NCBI GenBank assembly: GCA_003427395.1
Contig: BFEA01000045.1
Location: 2,824,881 to 2,872,607 of the forward strand
DNA: 47,727 nucleotides
Source: Chara braunii
Lineage: Eukaryota > Streptophyta > Charophyceae > Charales > Characeae
Direction: 5' to 3'
The notes under the pieces were generated by a model. It saw only the letters and a program-made list of their open reading frames with translations. It did not search any database and was not told where the DNA came from. Position numbers and translations under genes: made by a program. Positions 10,771-22,459 of this stretch are shown here, piece after piece. Each line of letters starts with the position of its first letter. Position 1 is the stretch's first letter.

Positions 10771-11658
10771 ACCAGCGGCCACTACGAAGTGGACGGCTGC
10801 GAGGCCCGTTATCGATGGGAGACCGTCGCACCAAAAAAACTAAGTTCCTCCGAGTTTCCTCCAGGTAGTCGGGGCAACTTCGCTACGTCGAGAGGCTGAC
10901 CTATGCCGGTCCGTCTGCGCTAGCATCAAGTGAGTGAGGCAGGCGCTAAGGCAGCGGACGACGGGAGCTAGGACAGTAAGACGAGACGGAGAGCGGAGGG
11001 GCTATAGGGAGACAGGTAGCAGGAGGAGCGATCACGGGAGAGTGAAGGTTACGAGGAGAAGGGCAAAGAGGAACGAATGAACCTGGGCGGGATCTGCGCC
11101 AAGGTGCATTCGAGGGTGAGAACGAAGATGGCGGGGTGGTGAGCTCAGCGCACTTAGAAGAACACGACTCTCTCGACCTTCAGCTGAATCGAGAGAGGGG
11201 AAAGATGATCCAAGGGTTTTAGCTCCGTGCGAATCCGATGGTGAAAACGGATCCGCAAATGGTGGTGTGTAGTGGGAGGTAGGAAGAAGAAAGTGGTGCA
11301 CAGAGAGGCAGCGAGAGTAGATATGGCTAGGTGAGGAAATGTTTATCTTTCTCATGNNNNNNNNNNNNNNNNNNNNNNNNNNNNNNNNNNNNNNNNNNNN
11401 NNNNNNNNNNNNNNNNNNNNNNNNNNNNNNNNNNNNNNNNNNNNNNNNNNNACGATCCAAGGGTTTTAGCTCCGTGCGAATACGATGGTGAAAACGGATC
11501 CGCAAATAGTGGTGTGTAGTGGGAGGTAGGAAGAAGAAAGTGGTGCGCGGAGAGGTAGCGGGAGTAGATATGGCTAGGTGAAGAAATGTTTATCTTTCTC
11601 ATGCCTCTGCGAATTAGAGGAAGAAGGGGGCCTAACCTGGGGTTTTGGAGGTGGTCGA
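10771..11658 (+). mobile_element. Internal 3' region of a second copy of the giant element
   Basis: Aligns with 34617-35272, the sequence just before the 3' LTR of the central element. Its first ~90 bases continue the coding-like frame seen at 34620-34727 (GHYEVDGCEARYRWE). It contains an assembly gap (11357-11451) flanked by a near-perfect duplication (11220-11356 against 11460-11603). The sequence runs straight into LTR-3, so 10771-15001 is the 3' end of another family member. Confidence 0.65.
11357..11451. other. Assembly gap (95 N)
   Basis: A run of N flanked by two near-identical copies of the same ~135-bp sequence, so the gap may hide a tandem duplication or be an assembly artefact. 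Confidence 0.99.
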
Positions 11659-12150
11659 ATAGGGTTAGGGCGGTCCAGTGTTTCGGTGTTTAAACCGTTC
11701 AGGCAGATCAGGTACACCCTAGGGTTAGGGCAGCCTGATCACAATGCCTTATGTAACTTAAACTGTATGGCTAACCAAGCGAACCCTAGGGTTAGGGCGG
11801 CCTAGAAATATGCCTTTGTCGTTGATGTGCTGTGGGTTGGACGTACCCTAGGGTTAGGGCGGTTCAACTCTTTGTCGTTTGTACTTATGTTTAGACAAGC
11901 TAGACCTACGCCTAGGTAGGGATGGTCTAGAATGATGTCGTATGTAACTTTGTTTAAAGCAGACTGGGCATACCCTAGGGTTAGGGCATCCCAGTCCTAT
12001 GCGCTTGTTGTTAGTTAGGCATATGCCTTATGTGTATAGTTCCTGTCATGTTGGGCACACCCTAGGGTTAGGGCAGTCCAAATGTGCGTGCCTTACTCGT
12101 GTACCTAGGCAGGTCAGGCATACCCTAGGGTTAGGGATTTGTCTGACCGT
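11659..12150 (+). repeat. Hairpin array A in LTR-3
   Basis: Seven or so units with core CCCTAGGGTTAGGG and variable complementary arms, for example GATCAGG/CCTGATC (~11706), GTTGGAC/GTTCAAC (~11835), CTAGACC/GGTCTAG (~11900), GACTGGG/CCCAGTC (~11966) and GGTCAG/CTGACC (12111-12149). The unit at ~11900 has a diverged core while its arms still pair. Confidence 0.75.
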
Positions 12151-12534
12151 ATGCCATAGGAAAGGGGGATGTAAAAGAGAATAACGAGGTTTTTTGAACG
12201 AACTATGAGGTTGAAAGAAACCTGAGGGTTGGTGAGAGATGTTCGTTGTGATTGTTTGTGTGTGTGTTTGCGGGCTCTCACTCTGGGACATCTTCTGATA
12301 GGATTAGTTGCTTTAGATGCTTGCTGAGTGCTGGAGCCATAGGCAAATAAGATAGATGATGGAAAAAAAGCTTGGGATAAGATAGGACTTTGCTCTGCTA
12401 GGAGTTAGGATCAGTGCTAGCTCACGCTCTCATCTAGAGGTCGTGCAGACTATCGCTGATTCTACCTTCCAAAGTAAGAGTCAGAAGTTAGTCCTAAGTA
12501 TAGTTTTGCTTTATCTTTCTATTTTCAGCTTTGT

Positions 12535-12745
12535 ATAAATCTTGGCAGCCTCCTTTTCCTACGGGAAGTGCTGCCAAAATTTCTACAAATCTGAAAGAGT
12601 AGTCATTTTTGGGCTTTCAGAAATTCTGAAAAGGCACTTTTCCTACGGGAAGCGTTGCCGAAATTTCGTAGAAATCGAGGAGTTAGAATAATTTATGNTA
12701 GGAGAAACTTGGCAAGTCCACCCTGAATAGGNNAGATGCTNCCAA
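12535..12745 (+). repeat. Hairpin array B in LTR-3
   Basis: Three units with CCTACGGGAAG cores. In the first, GGCAGC and GCTGCC bracket the core as a 6-bp stem. The third unit contains N's. Confidence 0.6.
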
Positions 12746-12939
12746 ATTTCTCAGGACCCAGATTAGAAAAGGGGAGCTGAGTTTGAGACTAGTAGAGGAG
12801 CTAGGATACGAGCTAGAAAGTATTCTCCATGTGAGGTAAACGTAGTAGTGGTTCTCTTTGGCCTGTACTGTGATGCAGGTCTTTGTGACTCGGTTGAAGG
12901 ATTGATCTAGCCAGCATAATCCTGTTAAGGATTATTCTT

Positions 12940-12986
12940 CTGTTATCATTGATAACAGGTCGGTTGCCGATTCGTCGGTTTACGAC
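12940..12986 (+). repeat. Conserved double hairpin in LTR-3
   Basis: CTGTTATCA/TGATAACAG with a one-base loop, then a GTCG...CGAC stem, as in the other LTR copies. Confidence 0.6.
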
Positions 12987-15001
12987 TCAACTTTCCTACT
13001 ACTTCTGCTTCTCAACCTAAGGCCTTGGCCCTTGCTGGGTTTTATGTTTTCTTGGGTTTTCACCCAGATTCTTTATAAATGGACATTTCTTTAAGGACTG
13101 AGTACCTTTGTTGTGGAAAGGTGGGGAAAAGGTTGGGCTTGTGTGCGTAAGGCAGGGTGTGAAATGCAGAAGACTGAAAAGTTGACCCCTTTAGTGTGTG
13201 TGATGTCGTTTGGATTTTGTGCATGATCGCATGTATGTGTGAAGAAGCCTCGATTGAATTGATGGTTGGTTGTGAATTGGATTAAGATGGGCAAACCACA
13301 CTACTGTCGTGAGAGTGAACCACCACACATCCTTTTGCTTGTTTGACTAAGATTGTTTCTCTTCGTCTCGATATCGTGAATATTCTAAGTAAGCACACGT
13401 TCGAATAACCCTCACAAGGCTATGCGACCGCGCGCTTACGTTTTTTTTCTTTCTCTACTTTTTGATTTATTTAGTCGGACGGTAGTCCAGAACCGAAATT
13501 CCAGGTCTTTGTCCAGGACATTTCAGATTCTAACTCAGCTCATAAGGGTTTCCCCTACGACTAAGCGTGAGTACATTGCCCGTCACGACGCCCTACCTAA
13601 TAGACAGAAGCGCCGCGAGGGTTGAGGGGCTTATCCTTTAGCCACCTAAGACCGCGAAGGAGGCTCCCCTCACGGTATCTCATCTTTGACACTTGAGTGT
13701 CTCTCGCACCTCTGATTCCCATAGAGAATCGAGTGGTCGTGAGTAGCGCATGAAGCGTCGCCATGACGAGTGTTTTCGAGGACTCGCATAACTAGGCATT
13801 TTTGCCTTTTCCTCGCTCGCACGCCCCTCTTATCTGATTTTCGAGCACGGACTACACTCGAAATCTGGCGCATTGAGAAGTTATGGGATGGGCGCTCAAA
13901 CGAACAAAGTGCTACGTTTTTTTTTTGTCAGGTCTTTCTCAAAGAAACGGTTGCCCCACTTAGTGGGTTAACCTCACCCTTTGGGTAGGCTAGGCTTATA
14001 AGCCAAACTTGGACCTTGCAAGAGATCAGACATTTTATTCGTACTTTTCTTTTGTTTTACTGTTGTTTTCCTTTTCCTTGTTTCAACTTATTTTGGTGGA
14101 ACGATAAAGTTCCGGGTGGAAGGATTAGCGTGTCGCGGTGGTGCGCCAGACAACTCACCACTGCTCCAGATTCCTTCCTACCCTAGGGGCCATCTTACCA
14201 CGCGCCCTTTAGGGCACCGCACGGTGCAGAAGATGGCAAGGCTCTCATACCGCTTTTGCGCTCACTAAAGGTTAACCTTCCCTAGCGGACGCTTCAGCCG
14301 ACGCCTGAGCGCCGAGAGCGACCCCATGACTCGGATGGGACCACTCCCTTATGGGCACTACATAGTACACCATCATTGGGACTGTTTGCGTATTCATGCA
14401 TTGCTAACTGATGAGAGAGGACCCAGCGTCCGCGCGGTTTTATACTATATCTCGCACGTGACGCTTATCCGATTTCCGCACCAGAAGGTTATGGGTCGGA
14501 CACGAAAGGGACTAGGAGTGTTGTTGTGTTGTCGTATCGTTGTATTATTTGTTTTGTATGTATGTGTGAGAGTAATGGTGTAACGCGTGGTATGTGTGAT
14601 ACGTCCTAGTCGACAGGTGACGAGTCGCGCTTGGGACCTCAGCCCCCCAAGGCGTCGATTCGCGTACGGGTTCGATCCGGGGCGTTGACCGCGCGTACCC
14701 CCTATGCTACAGCGAAGGAGAGAAACGCCCTCGGCTGGGCCACCTCTGCGATTGCACACAAAAAACCTTCGCATGTGGTTCGGTAGCTCGGCAGGGATAC
14801 GCCCACCTAAGGGATGGTGACAACTCCTGCAGGTGGAGGTAAAGTGGTGCCTCACGTGGCTCTGTCCTGTCGCAGGAACTCGCGAGAGGTACGGCTGGCG
14901 CACTCGGCCGGAGCGGCACCTCGCTCTCCGCGACGGAAGTCTTGCCAAATCCTGCGTGACGCGGCCGGGAGGGTCCCCTTGCGAGACCGATGCGCTCGAC
15001 A

Positions 15002-16861
15002 GCGGGTCCAGAGAGAGAGAGAGGGAGTGGTCAACGTGTACTGGTGAGATGCAGAGAGGGACGCGCGAGCCTGAGAGTTGCTGTTGACGTCGAGCGCCAT
15101 CGCGCCATTGGGACTCGTCCGATCTTCGTGTGAGGTAGCGTCTTCTTGAGAGACTTTGTTGGCGAGGGTCGCTCTGGGATGGAAGTCGCTAGGCATGAAG
15201 CAGGAGGCTAACACGTGCTAAGGCAGCTAACAGAGAAGGAGGGAGGAGAAGAGAGAACAGAATGCCTGAGTAAGTGGAAAATGGTGACGTCAACTGGGCT
15301 GCAGTATGTGGCGAGCAAAGAAGTGGCCGTGACAAGCGGTGCGAACTAGTGTGAGGTAGGCACTCAGACTACGGATGACAGTTTCGACTTCGGCGCGCGG
15401 GAAAACTGACTGAGGCCTTGCTACTCGAGGGTGAGAGACATTCGTCCCCTCTCACGACGAAAGGGCGCGTGATATCCCTACAGGGGAAACAAGAAAGCTC
15501 GACATTGCTTTTGCTGCTCTCATCACCCCCTCAGTTGGTCTCGTGTCTAACCGCCAGGACTCCGTGAGGTGGCGAGCTGAGGGGAGGACTGCTCGCAGCN
15601 ANGAAGAAAATCTGAGATGCAAGGGGGAAAAGGGAGTTCAGACTCGTGCTAGTCACGCAAGGAGTGAGTTTACCGTTGACGACAACACCGCACGCGCTTA
15701 CTCGCGTCTCTAGCTCCAAGCGTGCTCCGTGTGCTGCATGACAAAAGTGGGAGATAATCAAGGATTGGAAAGCGTCATTCTTGCGCGGATCGCTACCGAG
15801 GAGAGCAGTTCTTAACGGGCTTGATCCGAGTATGATCACAGAGAGAGTGGGCTTCTTGCTAGTTCAGGCTATGGGATAAGAGGCGTTACTCATTGGTTGG
15901 TTTAGCCATGGTATTTCCCTTTCTTCCTTGACAGACGAACCTGGCTAGCAGTAACTGTGCAGTTGAAGTCGAGTTTAATTGAACGCTAAGTGAACACGGA
16001 TGTACTCTGTTACTGTGCTATGACTAGCCATGATTTGTGTAGACGGGCGTGCGTAGGAATAGATAAGAAGGAATAGATAAGAGGGAACTGATTGCTTTTG
16101 ACTCCAGTTATGCTGGTGACTTGAGAGCTGAGCGAGATTGTTGTCGTCGGCCGCCAGTTAATGATGAGCGACGGGCTACGCTAACAGGGAAGGTTCGATA
16201 GCACGATTTTGCACTCACTGTTGCAGGCGTTAGTTTGCACTGGTCTAAAGGAGTTGATAATTCGGGCTAATCTCTCTTGCTGGTTAAAGTGTTCTTGGGA
16301 GCTCATGGGGTCTCTGCGCCTGACCCTCAATCAGAGGATGATAGTGTTGATGANCGGGAGGGCACATGTAGTANTTAATCAAGACTCAAGTCGNGGTTGC
16401 TTTGCNCGCNATATCAAAGTTTCCTGAACTATCCACAGGAANTAACTCTAATTTTGTTGGTCAGGATTTCANTGGTTAAAANNCATTCAGAACTACTCNT
16501 ACAACTTTTCCAGGGAGGAATCAAGAAACGATCTGGCCTTGTTAAGTGAATGACCATCTATGTTCAAAGACATGAGCCTTTCCGTCAGTGGACAGTATTA
16601 TGGAGACAGTGGATCAAGTATCGAAAACGAAATGGAATATTTGGATTGGAATGATGAGCGAGACTGTGTTCTGATTGAAAGGGGAGGACTATCAACAAAT
16701 AAGGCTTGAATCGATCAGCCCTAAAGCCCTTCCCGCGCTCTTTCTTCCCTTTTGACCTCTTGGCCATTACGTTTACAACTTCCCTATCTCCTCCAACTAT
16801 GCCTATTACTTTTGTGACCTTTCTGTTCATAAGCCTCTCATTGCAAAAACTATCGGGACTA
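15002..16861. other. Spacer between LTR-3 and LTR-4, no gene recognised
   Basis: A short GA run near 15011-15026 and scattered N's at 15600 and 16354-16500. ORFs on both strands show no domain. The spacer is not a PBS or retroelement leader. Confidence 0.55.
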
Positions 16862-17859
16862 TGTGATTAAGTAGTAAGTTAGCAAGTTAGAAGTTAATAG
16901 GGGAAAGTCGTGCGCTGAGCTATGGTATTAGTGGATATGGTGGGAATAGGGAGTAGCGATTTCACTCGATTCTTTGCGAAATCAGGTGAAACAAAATTGT
17001 AGGTGGGTTTTTTTGGGTATTGCGAATCTAGTAGTGACGTTAGTTTTTGGAGTGGCGTGGTGGGAGATGAGTTCATAGGAGAGAGAACCTAGATGGAAAA
17101 CTATGCTGGATACATTCAGGAGTAGGAGACGAGAATGGAAGGGCACAGAGTGGCGGAGTTTGCTCGATCCTTAACCAAATCGAGCAAACCAGGACTTTAG
17201 ACCGGGGTTCTTTGGCGAGGCGAATCTGGTAATGGAGTCAGATTAACACGGATGTTAGTAGAAAGAGAGTGGGAATGAAAAAGGCGTGCGCGAAAGCAAT
17301 ACAGTAGAAGGCTATAGCGGAAGATTCATTCCGATCCTGTCCATCCGCTCGAACGAAGAGGTGAAGGGGTCAGCCATGAGGCTGGATACTTACCGACTAG
17401 TCGGTGCGTTGTTCGCCCCGTTGTACGAACCGGCTGAAGGTAAGCCGTCGGGTTGGGAATTACCCTCTGGTGGCGCCACTCTCAATTCTATCATGTGAAG
17501 TAATGAGGAACGGGGGAGACGAGGCCAGGCGCGAGATTGAGGCGAGTCAGTTAGGCAGTGCGCCGCCCGCCGTACGGGCCCGCTGACAACGAGCAGTGGG
17601 AATGGAGACTCACCTGTCAGTTGGGATTCGGCTCGTGGGGACGCGGATAACCGACAAGGTTGGAAGCTTGTTTGTGGAAAGGGGCTGCTCCTCTCATTGA
17701 TTGACATAGGGACGAGGAGAGTTGCAATATGTCTGATTGCCAAGTACACTGCTTTTGCCCTACAGGCAAGGAGGAGTAAGGAGCAAGGTAGAATTTAGTT
17801 GTTGACCAGTGCCCTGCGCATCTCGTCAGGGAAAGGGGGGGCATACTTGCTGTAGAGGT

Positions 17860-18060
17860 TGTGGGCTGACCTGCTGGGCCGACGAGCCGTTCATCCTACC
17901 GGTAGGAGTAACAGGAGACAAAGCAGCTCACTTACCTGCCGGTTGAACGGCTGTCATCCCACCGGTTAGAACAACGAAGAATGAAGAACAAGGTCGCAAT
18001 ACTAACCTTAGGGGACAGGCAGGTGAGCTGTAGGTCTGGGGGCTTACCAGTTGACCGCTG
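17860..18060 (+). repeat. Leader repeats with ACCTGC...ACCGGT palindromes
   Basis: Two ~65-bp related units carry CTGACCTGCTGGGC or CTTACCTGCCGG followed by CATCC(C/T)ACCGGT; CCGGT and ACCGG could pair. They are present at 36275-36480 in the 3' LTR too. This may be a third hairpin array, less clear than arrays A and B. Confidence 0.4.
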
Positions 18061-18503
18061 CAATGCCCAATTCGGTGAGCAAAGTTGCCACAGATGGTTG
18101 TAGATCTATCTGTTGGCCGGCGTTACTTAAGTACTGAACGTCTAAGTTCGTAAATAAGGGTGTTGCTGCGGGTCTGAAAGGTTATTAGAGAGCCGACGAT
18201 TAACATTTCGACTGCAGTTGACCAGACTACAGCATGTTTTAGGTCATCATTGTGAGGCTCTCAGACGAATTAAGGGGACAAGGCCCTCTTCTAGGAGTTG
18301 AGTCAGTCCCTCTGCTGTATCTCGAGAGTCTAAAACCCCTCTGTCTGCCTTTCTTACTCTAAGTCTAGTCCAGTTCTGAGAGGAAGGCGGCATGCGGGAT
18401 TGCAACACGTAGGACCGTAGCAAGACTCTGTGGGGAGTCAACCCACCGATTGCGGGAGCTCTGTCGGAACTCTGGAGGAGTTCTGGAGGCAGGGAACTGA
18501 GAG

Positions 18504-18618
18504 GTAACCATTGCTTCCCTTCTCTAAGCCCAGTTACAACCATTATCTGTATTCCTTACTATATTTGACTGAGTATACTGTGTGCATCCCTACTTTGACT
18601 TTTCAGTTTGAATTTCAG
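18504..18618 (+). other. Conserved GT-AG intron-like interval in LTR-4
   Basis: GAG|GTAACC donor and TTTGAATTTCAG|GAC acceptor, 115 bp, matching the LTR-1 and LTR-2 intervals in length and position while the interior differs. Confidence 0.45.
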
Positions 18619-18763
18619 GACAAACAAGACTTAAATAGCCGAATGTATGCGCAATGTCAGTTTCAGTTTTATTGTTTGACTGAAAGCAGATTGTGGGATT
18701 GCATCTGGGGGAAGGATGGAAGAAAGGTTGTATTACTTGTGTCTGAATGGGTCAACCAAAGGT

Positions 18764-19501
18764 TGGGCAAGTCTCCATAAGTTTGGGAAGGCCCAGTGCT
18801 ATGTTTATTTTGAATTGCCTAGAGAATCAGACATGTTCCATAAGTTTGGGTGGTCTGGTTGCTCTGATTTGCGAGGGCTGACTGTGATTGACTTTCAGGG
18901 ACGAAGCATGTTCCATGAGTTCGGGTGGCTTGGTCACCTTGTTTACTTTGGGTTTCTTTCAGTTTCTTTAGTTTCTGAACGAGGAGGTCTGAGCATGTTC
19001 CATAAGTTTGGGTGACTCAGCCTCTTCCTTCTTTGATTTTAGAAGAAATGAACCAGGTTGAGGAACAAGACATGTTCCATAAGTTTGGGTGCTCTTGGAA
19101 CATGTCTTGGTCCTACGTCGCGCACATTCGGGAACCAGAAGTCTATAACTTGGTTATACTTTATTACTATCCTACTTATGAACAAGCTAGTCAGACAGGG
19201 TTCCATAAGTTTGGGTGGTCTGACTATAACTTATCACCAACTGAAGAGAGTACTAATTAAGAATAAATTTGTGGTACGAAGGGGCAGACAGAATCTTGAG
19301 CTAAAGATGATCGATTCAATTATATGCTACCTCAAAAGACTAAGTGTAGACAATTATATAAAGTTGGGATACTTAAACAGTTAAGGGCGACTAGGGTGGC
19401 CCAGTCATATGCTCAAAGAAGAGAAAAGTTGTTGTGCCCTGTGTTTGTGTATACTCAATGGCTGAGCTAGACATGTTCCATAAGTTTGGGTGGTCTAGCT
19501 T
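18764..19501 (+). repeat. Hairpin array A in LTR-4
   Basis: Units: TGGGC/GCCCA (18764-18795), AATCAGAC/GTCTGGTT (~18825-18860), GACGAAGC/GCTTGGTC (18900-18935, one mismatch), CTGAG/CTCAG (18989-19020), CAAGA/TCTTG (~19064-19100), AGTCAGAC/GTCTGACT (19189-19225) and AGCTAGAC/GTCTAGCT (~19467-19501). The core is TGTTCCATAAGTTTGGGTG: inner stem UCCA/UGGG and loop UAAGUU, the same loop as LTR-2 with a different inner stem. Confidence 0.8.
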
Positions 19502-19797
19502 TATTCTTTATGTAAACTGGGTATAAAGGGATAAATCATTGAGAGACTATGAACTATTATTTCATAAATTGACTTTGGGATGGTGAGAGTACTTACCTTT
19601 GTGGTTTGGCCTGCATGTGGCTTAGTGAGATCATTACTTAGTATGAGTTTTAGTTCATAGGTAGTTGCGTTAGTTGCTCGCCACGTGCTAGACCCATAGG
19701 AGTTAGTTTCAATTCTTGCATTTTCTGAGCTAAGTTCTATTTTTTACTTAGATCAATTTCTGCATTTTCTGGGATCTTTTATTATACTTCGTCTTGT

Positions 19798-20345
19798 ACA
19801 AATCTTGGTAAGCCACTTTATCTACGGAAAGCGCTGCCGAAATTTCTACAAAACCAAGGAGTTAATCAAATTTTGTCTTTTCAAGGGTCCAGTTTTTCTG
19901 ACGCTTTGACTTAGTAAAAATTTGAAAAACCTCATTTTCTAAAGGGAGTGCAGACAAATTTTTTCCTAATTCATGGAGTTAGACAAAATTGGACCCCGAG
20001 AAGTTAAAGTCACTTTAGATTCTGAACTGAGCTTTGTATAAATCTTGGAATAACACTTTCTCTACGGGAAGCGTTGCTGAAATTTCTACAAATCTAAGGG
20101 TTTAGTTGAACTTTGTCTTAAAGCCGAACTCAAGTCTAACTTATGAGTTCCTAACTGACTTAGTATAAATCTGGGAAGTCTAACTTTCTAAAGGAGATGC
20201 TGCCCAAATTTTTACTAATTCACAGAGTTGGACAAAATTTGACTTTCCAGAATTAGAGTTTGGACTCTGTTTTTGTATTTGAGTTATTATAATCTCTGGA
20301 AAGACACTTTTCCTATGGGAAGCGTTGCCGAAGTTTTCTTAGTTT
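19798..20345 (+). repeat. Hairpin array B in LTR-4, five units
   Basis: Five degenerate units of ~105-120 bp, alternating a CTACGGGAAGCG type with a CTAAAGGAGATG type. Outer arms covary, for example CTTGGT/ACCAAG in the first unit and CTTGGA/TCTAAG in the third. Confidence 0.6.
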
Positions 20346-20611
20346 AGAGGAGTTAGATTATATATTGACAGGTGACAATTATATAGAGGAGATTTTGTCA
20401 AAGGTCTACCTTTTCATTAGTCACTGACTTAGAGGTAGACTCGGGATTAGTTGAGTTGAACGATTCTTGATGAAATCGTGATATAGAGATCACTCTCAAT
20501 TCGAACTCATAGATTTAGCTTGGGGATTAGCCTGTCTTGTGTTACATGTCCTGTTGGACATTTGATTCGAAATCAGGACTAGATTCAGCCTGATCCCACA
20601 AGGACCACCTT

Positions 20612-20658
20612 CTGTTATCACTAATAACAGGTCGGTTGTCGATTCGTCGGTCTATGAC
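20612..20658 (+). repeat. Conserved double hairpin in LTR-4
   Basis: CTGTTATCACTAATAACAG followed by the GTCGG...CGAC-type stem; one base change in the first stem against the other copies. Confidence 0.55.
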
Positions 20659-21930
20659 TCAACTCCAATTCATCCTCAAATACTCAACCTAAAGGTCTTT
20701 AGCCCTGGTGATTTTTATTGTTTTATTAAGGTTTTTCACCCGGACTTTTATTGAATGGCCATTTAACAAAGATACTAAGTATTTAATTATGGTTGGTTAG
20801 ACAAGGCATGAGACTTGCATGGTTAAAGCGAGGGGTACGAATATAGAGGTTGGTTGAAGTTGACTCCGTGTAGTGCGTTGACTTTTCATCGACTCTTTGA
20901 TGTGATTGCAGGTATGTCATGTGGTTCGGATTTTGGATTTGACTGCCTGCTATCACACACATATATACGGCTGTGAGGAGTCCCACTGTGATTGTGAGAA
21001 GTGATCGTCACATACTTATTCCCATTTACATGTATATGCGTATGTGCCTATGTTGGATGTTCACGTGGCCTGAGAGGGTCCACGCTTAAGGGTTAAATAG
21101 GGTTTGAGATTGAGAAAAGGAAGAAAGCCCCGCTTTATTGTTGAATGCTTCTTAAAGGTTTCTTGGTCGGACGTTGGTCCTGGGTCCGGATTCAAAGTCC
21201 TTGTCCACGACATCCCAGGTCCTAGACTCTGCATGGAAGCGATCTCTCCCCGCGCATAGCCTATTTGTCCTGCCTGCCAAGACACTCAACCTAAAAGTCG
21301 GAGGTGTCACGGAGGCCGTACGACTATTCTTTCAGCCGTGCAATATCGTGAAGGGGTAAGCCTTCACGATACTTCGAGTCTTACACTTGAGTGTCATTAG
21401 CGGTACTCGGATCCGCGAGGGACCGCTCGATTATGGGCATTACATAGGACGTTATCATTGCGACTGCTTGCGTATTCATACATTGCTAGTCAATATGAGT
21501 TAGCCCTGCGTCCGCGCGCTTTTATACCAAGTCTCACGCGCAACGCCTATCCGATTTCCGCATCCGAGAGTTATGGGATGACTACTAAGGGACTAGCAGT
21601 GTTGTCGTGTTGTTTGTTTTGTGTCGTTTCGTGTATATGTATGCGTGCGTGTTTTTATTTTTATGTTCTTTAGAGTGGTGTGCGCGTGGAGTGTGGGATG
21701 CGTCCTAGTCGACCGACGACGAGTCGTGCGTGGTGCCTCAGCCCCCCAAGATGTTGGTTCGCGTGCGGGTCCGATAGAGGCGCAATACTGCGCGTACCCC
21801 CTATGCTACAGGGTACGAGAAACGCCCTCGGCTGTTCCACCTCTGCGATTGTACCTGATTAGCTTTTGTATTGTGGATTGTTAGCTCGGTGGGGATACGC
21901 TCACCGAAGGGAGGTGACAACTCCCGTAAG

Positions 21931-21942
21931 GTGAAGGTAAGT
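21931..21942 (+). promoter_or_regulatory. Strong splice-donor consensus near the LTR 3' end
   Basis: GAAG|GTAAGT with GT at 21937, about 190 bases before the LTR end. LTR-5 keeps GGAGGTAAGT at the same place, LTR-3 has a weakened GGTAAAGT. It could splice to the acceptor at 29068-29070 to express the downstream gag-like ORF. This is inference from consensus only. Confidence 0.45.
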
Positions 21943-22126
21943 CGTGCTTCGCGTAGGCCCTATCCTGTCGTAGGGGATCGCGAGAGGTATGGCTGGTGCA
22001 CTCGGCCGGAGCGGTTTGCGGAAGCTCCATATGCATTTGTAACGAGGATAAGACAAACTCCTGCGTGACGCGGCCAAGAGGGTTCCGTCCCGTTTTGTGT
22101 GGTGTCAGACCGATGCGCTCGACAGG

Positions 22127-22144
22127 TGGCGTCGTTGTCGGGGA
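22127..22144 (+). other. Primer-binding site, tRNA-Asp type
   Basis: TGGCGTCGTTGTCGGGGA matches the PBS complementary to the 3' end of plant tRNA-Asp at 16 of 18 positions (from general knowledge of that tRNA). It starts two bases after the CA end of the 5' LTR, the expected spacing. Both mismatches are C-to-T, as expected from decay. Confidence 0.8.
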
Positions 22145-22459
22145 TAACGGAAGCTTATCGTTGTCCCTGGTGGAACGACATCCAGGTATAAGATTGAGAG
22201 AGAATAGTCATATGAGAAAAGACAGAGTACGTGATGTCTTGCTAGGCTAATAATAGTGGAGAAACATTATTAATAAGTTTTATCTTTGATTTGATTGATT
22301 GCCTAGGTTAGGGGGTCATAAAGGAAACCCTTTAAATAAAAAAAAATGGGGCCTATTAAGATGAGTTCAAAGGGAAGGAATATGTAGTACTACTCGATCT
22401 GAATCGCTAAGTGACTGTCTAGGAAGCCCGATAGGCGTCGTGGTAAGTCAGGACGCTGA
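22145..22459 (+). other. Untranslated leader of the giant element
   Basis: AT-rich leader between PBS and the first gag ATG. It contains a run of A's near 22340 and no ORF; packaging and dimer signals are expected here but I cannot identify them. Confidence 0.5.

Larger units (their letters stand above)
11659..15001 (+). mobile_element. LTR-3: 3' LTR with its 5' part deleted
   Basis: Begins in the middle of a hairpin core (AGGGTTAGGGCGGTCC) directly after the internal region, so the LTR start, the leader block and the intron-like interval are missing. It then follows LTR-4 in order: array A, array B, the double hairpin, and the block from about 14280 that matches 21370-22124. It ends CGCTCGACA, the same end as LTR-4. 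What follows is not a PBS, which fits a 3' or solo LTR. 13430-14050 is less similar to the other copies. No ORF of note. Confidence 0.7.
16862..22124 (+). repeat. LTR-4: 5' LTR of the giant element
   Basis: Starts TGTGATTAAGTAG and ends CGCTCGACA (TG...CA), aligned end to end with 35284-40830. Layout: a moderately conserved leader block (16870-18240), a GC-rich block with AGGAAGGCGGC (18380), an intron-like interval (18504-18618), hairpin array A (18764-19501), hairpin array B (19798-20345), the double hairpin (20612-20658), and a 3' block with a consensus splice donor (21937). The largely ORF-free sequence argues for RNA-structural rather than coding content. I cannot place the TATA box or transcript start with confidence. 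Confidence 0.8.

Noticed and set aside
11659-12150. Interstitial telomere repeats (TTAGGG words)
   Set aside because: The TTAGGG words occur once or twice per unit within a larger palindromic unit and are not tandem; homologous units in LTR-2 and LTR-4 have quite different cores.
14400-14440. Hammerhead candidate at CTGATGAGAGAGG
   Set aside because: No GAAA after a closable stem II and no cleavage triplet in place.
14660-14690. tRNA B box (GGGTTCGATCC) in LTR-3
   Set aside because: No A box at the right distance and the other LTR copies lack the full motif, so it appears to be chance.
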